Source of the DNA: Zeugodacus cucurbitae
Taxonomy: Eukaryota; Arthropoda; Insecta; Diptera; Tephritidae
Direction of reading: 5' to 3'
Assembly: GCF_028554725.1 (NCBI RefSeq)
Contig: NC_071671.1
Span: forward strand, 58,729,501 to 58,793,500
Length of the DNA stretch: 64,000 nt
Position numbers and translations under genes: made by a program. The notes under the pieces are model-generated. The model saw only the letters and a program-made list of their open reading frames with translations, was not told the origin of the DNA and ran no database searches. This document shows positions 56,819-64,000 of this stretch, in pieces; the first letter of the stretch is position 1, and each line of letters begins with the position of its first letter.

Positions 56819-59520
56819 TATTAACATATGTTAAAGATTAGTTCGTAATGCTAAAACAAACGTTAGTTCAACAGAACAGTAAATATCTTAGCAGTAGATA
56901 GAGGGAGGAGGGTGAGGCAACTGAGATTGAGTTTAGTGGGCGATAGAGTGGAAATTGTACAAGGCACAAAGCAACACTATTTGAGATTATGTTAAGAAAT
57001 GGCTCCAATTATCTCTATCTTTTACTGCAGACTCTCTTGAAAATTTATTTATTATAGATTCGAATTCTTTTTAAAGGAATTTATTAATTATATAGCTGAG
57101 AAATTTGCGAAACTGATAACTATGAAGACGATACTTTATGTCATGAAAGAATTTGCAAACTTTGTAATTGAATCCACGAGAATTGTCAATTGACTGTGGA
57201 GTTACTAAATACTCGAATAGAATATAATCATTGAGAATTGTCTAAAAATATATGGGAATAGTTTGTTTAGCACTTAAAAAAGGGCCTCTAAATCCACTAA
57301 AGACTGGTACAAATTGTAACTTCTCTTCCAAAGTATTTTAATTAATAGGAAACCTACACAGAGTCGGAGCTCACACAGAGCTTACCTAGTGAATTACGTT
57401 TAAAGCAAAATGGAAAATTTATATTGGAAGATTAAACAGAATGGCTCAAACCATAAAGGGGACTCGCTCCGATGTAGGGTATTATAGGTCTTCGAGAGAG
57501 TTAGTGAACGTAAAGGAGCTAAATAGTAAGCGAAGAGAGGTCTACTATGCTACCGAATTGGAAACTCAAATTGAATGGAGAGGGATTCAATTAAGCAGAG
57601 CTCGCCGACCGTTAATGAAGCTCTAAAACAGCCGGTTATACGTAAACAATGAATCAAGATATATATTTCTATAAGAGATAGAGTTCTTCAACAATATTTG
57701 TTGTTTACTACAACAACAACCGTATATGAAAATCGGAAAGAACATGAGCTGCAATACGGACAAGACAAACATAGCTGTTGGAACGAGTTAAAAAGCGAAA
57801 CTAGTAATGGTTAGGTGATATAACCTTTACTTGAATGCAAAAAATTGTAACAAATTTGTTAAAAAGAAGTGTAAAACTTGGTGTTTTGAAAACGAGAATA
57901 CTTCTGGCACCTCACCTCACAAAACCAATCATGGTTTGTCACCTACTGGCATCACAATTGACACTGCTATAAAATATGCAACAAATTATAATAAATTGTC
58001 AAAAAATTTAACAAATTCACGCCTGACAGCTGACGGCATGCGCCTTTCGTGTAAACATAACCATAAAATCAATGGATATATGCGCGTGGATCAATAAAAA
58101 AAAATTAATCCCGACCGCAAAAAATGCATAAGACATATTGCCCAACTAAACAAACATGCCGAGCAATTACTCACCGCATGCCACCCACAAATTGAGTATA
58201 TCATTCAACAGGTTACAGCCGATATGCACACACACACACACACACAAACAAAGCTTTGATACCCCCAACCACACCACATACAGACAACTGGATGATTGGA
58301 TGACGTATCAGAAAGCGCAAAAAAAGTACAATAACAACAAAATAGGAAGAAGAATGAACCATATCAACGACAAACAAATGGACGGACGGACATACATGTG
58401 TTGCAGGATGAAGAGTAATTGAAAGAGCAAAAGAGTCAACAGATTTTCACACACAAGTGAGAAAGTGAGAATTGATGAGGCATGGCATGGCGTTGTTGTG
58501 TGGACCACAAAGAAAACAAAAATAAAATAAACCAAAAAAAAAAACAAAGATTGTGTTATCTAAGAGCGAATGATTGTACAATCCACACATGGCACATGTG
58601 TATGTATGAGTGTGTGTGTTTGTAGCGCATATCAACAGTTATATGGAAAAATAGCGAACGCTCATAATATACAGAGCGCTTTGTAGGGCGAAAAAATAAA
58701 TAATAAATAAATATGTATGTGTGTAGGCTTGTTTGTGTAAAAAATAAATGCGCTTTAGTATTAGAAGCTCATGTGTTCATCTGTATGTGTTCGTAATTTA
58801 GTGTTGCCGAGTGACGAAGTGACGCTGTCTAAAATACCGACAACAAAGCCAAGTAAATATTGAAATGAATAAATATTTTTCGTATATCACATGAACACAC
58901 AACTTCATATTCTAAATAAATTCAATATATTGTTTGTATGATTGATTGCCGAAGTTTATTCGTGGAGACAATCAAATAGCTTTTGAACTATAAATAAAAT
59001 AAATGATACATTTGCTTATTGTAATCAAATATTTTAGGTTTAGTTAGAATGTGTGGGTAAGAAAATGATAAATTTATTGTGAATACAAAATTGATGGACG
59101 CTAGGTGGCGCTGCTAACGAAATATGGCTAAAAAGTGAGCTTTGGTACCAAATTGTAAATAGTGATATTATTCAGCATTTTTCCCTTATTCACTTCCCTT
59201 CCAACTCTCTCCATATGAAGTTGTTGCGGAAATTGAAAGATGTCATATACTAAACTTGAAAAAGTAATGAGGAGCTTCCATAATCTGTAGAAATATTTTG
59301 AAGAAACTTGAACTACTGATCTGTAATAATTTGAGATTAATAATTTCTAATTAAAACAGCGAAATGAAATCTGAATTTATGGTCTTATTAAACTTCGCTA
59401 TAAAAAACTTGGAGATAAAAAGCTCTGCGTTGAAGCTTTAAATCACGAATAATAATACGCAGATTGTATAGCTTTAGATCTCTGAGATACTGAGCATTGA
59501 GCACTGAGATTGACATACTT
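56819..59520. other. Single-copy-looking stretch, no supported gene
   Basis: A CA microsatellite at 58227-58246. Frames at 57441-57626 and 57831-58097 lack domains. A CTCF-like word lies at 59103-59112. Otherwise nothing recognised. Confidence 0.4.
59103..59112 (+). promoter_or_regulatory. CTCF-like motif, forward
   Basis: AGGTGGCGCT within GACGCTAGGTGGCGCTGCTA. It fits the AGGTGGCGC core reported for Drosophila CTCF. Binding cannot be told from one sequence. Confidence 0.35.
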
Positions 59521-60045
59521 TTAAGTGGTTAGGGGTAGTCAGAGACACGAAAAAAATGAGAATTTTCAGTAATTTTTTTTTCAATTTGTTTTATAAATAG
59601 ATAATCCTAAGCCTAATCCGAAGCCTTCTTTTTTTTAAATTAACAAAATGGCGGACTCAGAAAATTTATTACTAGATTTTCGGGAAAAAATCAACAGTTA
59701 ATTGGTTTCAAAAAATCGAAATTTTTGAAAAAAAATCTTTGGTTCAGGTTCAGGTGAGTTTATTATGCATTCAAAAAGATGTAGAAATTTCATTAAAATC
59801 TACCGAGCGGTTTTTGAGTTATAGTTGTCACCAGTTCAAAAAACATAGTTTTAAGAAAAAAGCATTTAAAGTTTCACACTAGCGTATTGGAGTGCCCGAG
59901 CGCTCGCTGTTATGTGTCGAATAACTCTGAAAGCAATTATCGGATAAACTTCAAATTTTCAGAGTAAATTTTTAAGATATTACACTTAACGAAAAAAAAA
60001 ATTGATTTTTTTTTTTGAAAATGCTTACTACCTCTAACCCCTTAA
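59521..60045. mobile_element. TTAA-flanked MITE, piggyBac-like target (525 bp)
   Basis: Left end TTAAGTGGTTAGGGGTAGT; right end ACTACCTCTAACCCCTTAA (60027-60045), inverted repeats of 19 bp with two mismatches including TTAA at both extremes. TTAA duplication is the hallmark of piggyBac-type insertion. The interior is AT-rich with TTTTTGAGTTATAGTTGTC and no protein. A similar phrase and a TTAAGGGG end occur at 3415-3530. Confidence 0.7.
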
Positions 60046-60097
60046 CAAGTCCTCTCAATCTCAAGATATATGGACAGACTCTAGAATTGTTGCATAC

Positions 60098-60107
60098 AGC
60101 ACCACCT
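60098..60107 (-). promoter_or_regulatory. CTCF-like motif, reverse, one mismatch
   Basis: AGCACCACCT, complement AGGTGGTGCT, differs by one base from the sites at 59103 and 60251. Confidence 0.25.
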
Positions 60108-60208
60108 GTTGAGGGCCATAAATTACAGCTTATGAATTTTTTGTAAGCTTTTTCATGCCAAAAATTAAACCAGAAATTTACTAATTTAAATCAAGTTACG
60201 ATCAATAT

Positions 60209-60529
60209 TCAAAACTCTTTAATTAAACACAAATTAGTTATGTTTTGGGTAGCGCCACCTAATGCAGAAATAAATGCTTTATATATACCCACTTTGTGTT
60301 TTCGTTTGGAATTTTTAACTAAGCTTAGCAAATCATCAATGATGATTATGTTGCATGTATTCTTCCTAAACAATGAGGGATGTCTAAACACTTCGAAGAA
60401 CAGCTTTGCAACTCCTTGATTACTACCATTGAACTCTAACACATAGTTTTTCTTAGAAGAAGCAAAATATTCCAGTACGACTTCACAAACTGTATGCTTT
60501 TTCGGTTCAGATATTTTATGAGAGAACAT
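60209..60529 (-). CDS. Unidentified 106-codon open frame
   Basis: I do not recognise this product. The frame is open from an ATG at 60529 (MFSHKISEPKKHTVCEVVLE...) to a stop at 60209. Unlike most frames here it lacks low-complexity runs. Its mix of residues is protein-like: charged N-terminus, hydrophobic CNIIIIDDLLSLV segment near residue 60-75, basic KNSKRKHK, then KAFISALGGATQN. There is no signal peptide or known motif. It may be an exon or relic of an unclassified mobile element (a TTAA-type MITE lies 160 bp away) or a chance frame. The stop is immediately followed on the minus strand by AT-rich DNA. Confidence 0.3.
   Translation of the reverse strand: MFSHKISEPKKHTVCEVVLEYFASSKKNYVLEFNGSNQGVAKLFFEVFRHPSLFRKNTCNIIIIDDLLSLVKNSKRKHKVGIYKAFISALGGATQNITNLCLIKEF
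60251..60260 (-). promoter_or_regulatory. CTCF-like motif, reverse
   Basis: AGCGCCACCT, the exact reverse complement of the 59103-59112 site, so the two point toward each other across 1.1 kb. It lies inside the open frame at 60209-60529 (Leu-Gly-Gly-Ala codons), so the match could be coincidental. Confidence 0.35.
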
Positions 60530-63500
60530 AATTAGTTTCCTTTAATACGTGCTTTATGGCGTTCGCTAATTTCGATAAAAACGTAGCATACTTTCCGGCG
60601 TCTAGGCCCGCAAAATTTATTTTATATTTATATACCAAAATAATGTTTCATACAACCATCATCTCATTTCACGCATAACTTTTGTTACAGTGTTTTCGAA
60701 AATCCCGTAAAATCATAGCATACTTCTTGGCGCCATAGCCAGCAACAGTTGTCTACTTGTTTTAGCCTATTTCTTGTTTATTTTATTTTTTTTATTGCTT
60801 TGTGCTTATTTTCCTGTCATTAATTGCGCACGTCTGAGTGTCGCCATAGTGACCGCATGCCATCACCCCTCACCTCCGCACCGACCAGTGACTCGCACTC
60901 TGCCTAGTGAACTAAACTCAACCTATAGCATATTCATGCAACAGCATCTTTTATTGTCGTATTTACATAGAAAAGTGCTTTTATAAAATTTCGCTTTATC
61001 ATCATTGTGCGCCTCATCAACAACAGCAACAGCGTATTGTCATCATTATGCCCAACATTATTGTGTTCCACATAAGCGTTTATGTAATTTCATCGTTCGC
61101 TGTGTGGGCACAAACGTTTTACAATGAGGCTCCTTTGAATGTTTATATTAATACTCAAACCTGGCAACCATTGCTTTAACATTTCCATATCTCTATATAT
61201 TTATTGTTGTTACTTTCTCATTCTTGTTTGCTTTCTTTAAGCTGCCCACACTAATTTTTTTGTTTTTGACGCACTTTTATCCTTGAGATTTTAATCTCCT
61301 CTTTTTTGTGTAGTGTTACCCAGTTTTTTTGCGGACTTTTTTGGATCTAAGCGTCGCCTTGCTTGTTTATGAGTACTATCCAACTTTTCTAGGAATCGTC
61401 AGCTCAAATTACAAATTCAAAGCAAAAATCTGTTTTTATTTGACACGCAAAATCTTATCTTTTGACACAAGGATAAGTTTACTGCTGTTATTTATTTACG
61501 CTTAGTTGCTGAATGTTTCTTTTTCGGGTTGTTTCTCGGTAAGCTCTTGAATATCTGATTTTGGATGATTTGTTTTCGAAGATTTTTTCGGCTGATTTGA
61601 GCGCACCGTTGTTCCATAACAAAATAACGGTTCTTTTAATGAAAGGTAAATTTTTATCTTTGTCACACTTTTTTATAGAAGAGAGTCCATATCAAATCCA
61701 TTATCTTTAAATCATAATTGTTCGTCATGAGTACCCACATAAATTACAAATAGTTTCCGAGGTCTTCTTAATAATTGTGGCAAGGAACACAAAATATGTA
61801 GTACCAGAGAGATCGTAATTTGACTCTTCTGGGATGACTTTTCCAGAAGTACTTGGTGACCTTTTGTGAGATTGAACTATAATTCACAACTTTCGGTTCC
61901 ATAGCTCCATCTTAAAGCCACATTATGAATACCCTAGATGAGTTAATCAAAGAGATGAATGAGAATGTTCATAAATATTCTTCTAAATCACTCTGACACT
62001 AATGTATCTCCACACTGAAGTTATTACAAGTTTCACTCTTTGGATTGGGCTAGAATTTGATGTTCTATAAAATTTTAAAATAATATTTTAAGCAGACTAA
62101 AGCTCTTCATTTAGTTCTTAAAGGGTATTTTTACTGTTGGGTACACCATTTCCGATCTTTGTGTTGTGTCTTAGGATCAATTCCATGAGTTTGGTCATAT
62201 CATCCTAGATTGAAACCTAGACTTCTCGAAACAGATGAATTGATTGTGGAGCTCTCTATCTTAGGACCTGAGTATTTACTTGAAGATGTGTTTCTTACTA
62301 TGTAAAGGAGATTTCAACAGGTCCTTCACAAAACTAAGGATTCTTAGGGATCGATTACGATATAGACCTTCACATTTTTTTTCTTCTTTCCATAGTCATA
62401 CTCACTTCCCTAAAACCAACTTTTTGGTAGAAGCCGAAAGAACTTTTTGTGGATGTCCAAAAAAGATCGATGTCAAGAGAGTCAACAAATTAAATTGATT
62501 AGACTGGGTGAAATTCGTCACTTTTAGGGAATGTTGGAGTCTTCAACATGCTTTGTTCTTATATCTTCATAAGCCGCAAAACCCAATATTATTTATATGG
62601 ATATACCCGAAGGAGACCAAAACTGTCAAAGCAGCAACATTCCTGAATATTGTTTTGGGAATGTTTATGTAGCTCTCTCTGTTTGTATTAAAGCATCCTA
62701 TACTTGTTTTTTTCTGTTGCTCGATTTCTCAAGTGTGTGAACTCAACAGTTGGGCTTTTTCCCTTTGCCGCTAGGTATCAACGAAAGGCTCATATCTGCT
62801 TTTTGTGGAGAACCACGCGCGTCTACATGTACAGTTATTTCAATAACTCGGTCGTGAAAGTGGACTTTGGCATCATCCACTGGCGACGGCTGCCTCGCTC
62901 CCTTGCCACAGCGGAAACGCTGCTGTACGTATGTAGTATGTAAGCTTGTAGCCGGGCAATGTTGATAAAGAGGTTTGCAATAAAACCAAAGTGATAGCCA
63001 ACTAGCGGGCACTTCAGACTAAAACACAAAAACCATGAGGAAAAAAATAAAATATACAAAATATTGAAACGGGTATGACGTGTACCGGTCTCTGTTGGTG
63101 AGATTGTTTATGTGTGGGTGTGCTTGTGGGTGACCACGTTGTTTTCTTCTCCGGTCTTTTGTGTTTTTTTGCTCTCGTTTATCGCTGATTTTTTGCAACT
63201 GCTGTTGTTGTTGTTGCGCCTGCGGATTGTGATCCAACCACGTTGCCGGCCGAATTAATAATGAATATTTTGCAAAAACAAAAACAACAGAAAAATCATA
63301 AAACGTTTAAAATTATACGGACTTTTAATTACTTTATTTCATTTTATTTTATATTTTTTTGCACAATGAGACCAGCTTTGCGTTCAACACTTTGTAAATA
63401 TTGCCAGCAGCAACAACAAAATATGCAAAAATAAGCTCGCTTATCGCTGCAGTGACTTGCGTGACATGATTCTTTGCTGTTGTTGTTTATTTTTATTTTT

Positions 63501-64000
63501 GTTGTTATTTAATTTTTCTCTCTTTTTTATTTAATTTTGGGTTTTGTTGTTGTTTTTACTTTTAATTTTTGTTGTTATTTGTTTTTTATTTGTTTTTGCT
63601 CCTTCTCCTTATATTACTTAATATTTAATAACTTCACATTGCTTCGGGGTTTGTTTACCCATGCGCTTTATATTTGCGCTTCGGCGTTCGTATTTTTGTA
63701 GCAGCTTTTAATAATTTGTGTTTAAATTTAGAATGCATATTCTTATTGAATATTAATAACTCGATTTTATGAGCTTTGCTTTGGGTTTTGTTAATGAGAA
63801 CTGCATTTTTATGGCCCCTTCTTGGGCATGTTTGCGGTGGGAATGTGCGAAATTGTGGTTCGAAAATGTTAACCGACTTTTTATGCGGTTTTAAAAATAA
63901 ATTTTAACAAGAAACCTACGGCAATGACGATTATTTCATTAGCTGGAATTCTGTTCAAAAAATTCTCAGTGTAACTAAAGATTAAATATGCTAATCACGG
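60530..64000. other. Single-copy-looking stretch to the window end, no supported gene
   Basis: Moderate GC blocks (60820-61020, 62740-62940) and CAA/TTG runs (61018-61030, 63190-63220, 63400-63420, 63478-63600). The frame at 60774-60986 begins with a hydrophobic, signal-like stretch (FILFFLLLCAYFPVINC) but comes from T-rich DNA and has no further support. The frame 62704-62943 and its antisense partner are likewise unsupported. No transposon ends recognised. Confidence 0.4.

Noticed and set aside
60774..60986. Possible secreted peptide with a signal-like start
   Set aside because: The hydrophobic start is a T-rich run, and no processing sites, Cys pattern or splice context support a gene.
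1..64000. tRNA, rRNA or snRNA genes
   Set aside because: I saw no cloverleaf with internal promoter boxes and no rRNA-like block; GTTCGAA words occur only in transposon or AT-rich context. A covariance-model scan would settle it.

Overview
This is a non-coding-dominated, AT-rich eukaryotic window that reads as a higher dipteran fly, most likely a true fruit fly (Tephritidae) or close relative. The reasons are insect mariner, DD41D Tc1/mariner, Tigger-like, Helitron and LINE relics, abundant CAA/CAG-rich leader-like sequence of the kind seen around large fly developmental genes, and interspersed families with fly-type ends. No complete multi-exon host gene can be read. The best host-gene signal is one short first coding exon on the + strand (20734..20764) behind a long CAACAA-rich leader (about 18.7-20.7 kb) and in front of a consensus splice donor. 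If it is real, some or all of the sequence to its right may be intron, with regulatory DNA and transposon debris.

Layout. 1-7.7 kb: a Helentron-like repeat with five 154-bp tandem units (family A), a 340-bp mariner-type MITE, and a decayed DD34D mariner. 7.7-11.3 kb: a Helitron relic with both termini and pieces of its helicase, a LINE relic, and a truncated family B repeat. 12.3-13.3 kb: a duplicated TAAT-rich unit. 15.4-18.7 kb: an AATTAA-type AT island split by a Tigger-like element with a TA target duplication and a nearly readable transposase. 18.7-20.8 kb: leader and candidate first exon. 21.1-33.4 kb: family B copies B2, B3 and B4, family A copy A2, and a CTCAACAG minisatellite; B4 contains a 5'-truncated LINE with an open frame. 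35.4-38.7 kb: a dense transposon cluster (DD41D element, second mariner, 86-bp MITE, LINE relic with YADD). 38.7-43.4 kb: single-copy-looking DNA. 43.4-44.8 kb: a GCTTTCA-motif tandem array. 46.5-47.8 kb: an eleven-unit array marked by GTGGCAAC about every 130 bp. 49.7-54.9 kb: further family B copies, a foldback MITE and a LINE RNase H-side relic. 56.5 kb: second mariner-type MITE. 59.1-60.5 kb: a TTAA-flanked MITE among three CTCF-like motifs and an unidentified 106-aa frame. 60.5-64 kb: single-copy-looking DNA.

The genes here are almost all mobile-element genes and nearly all are broken. The most coherent observation is that repeat families A and B, unrelated in their interiors, share one end architecture: a 5' palindrome, the same sequence inverted near the 3' end, then a hairpin and a CTTGTTT tail. 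This is what non-autonomous Helentrons (DINE-1/HINE type) are described as having. I see no convincing new protein-coding system.
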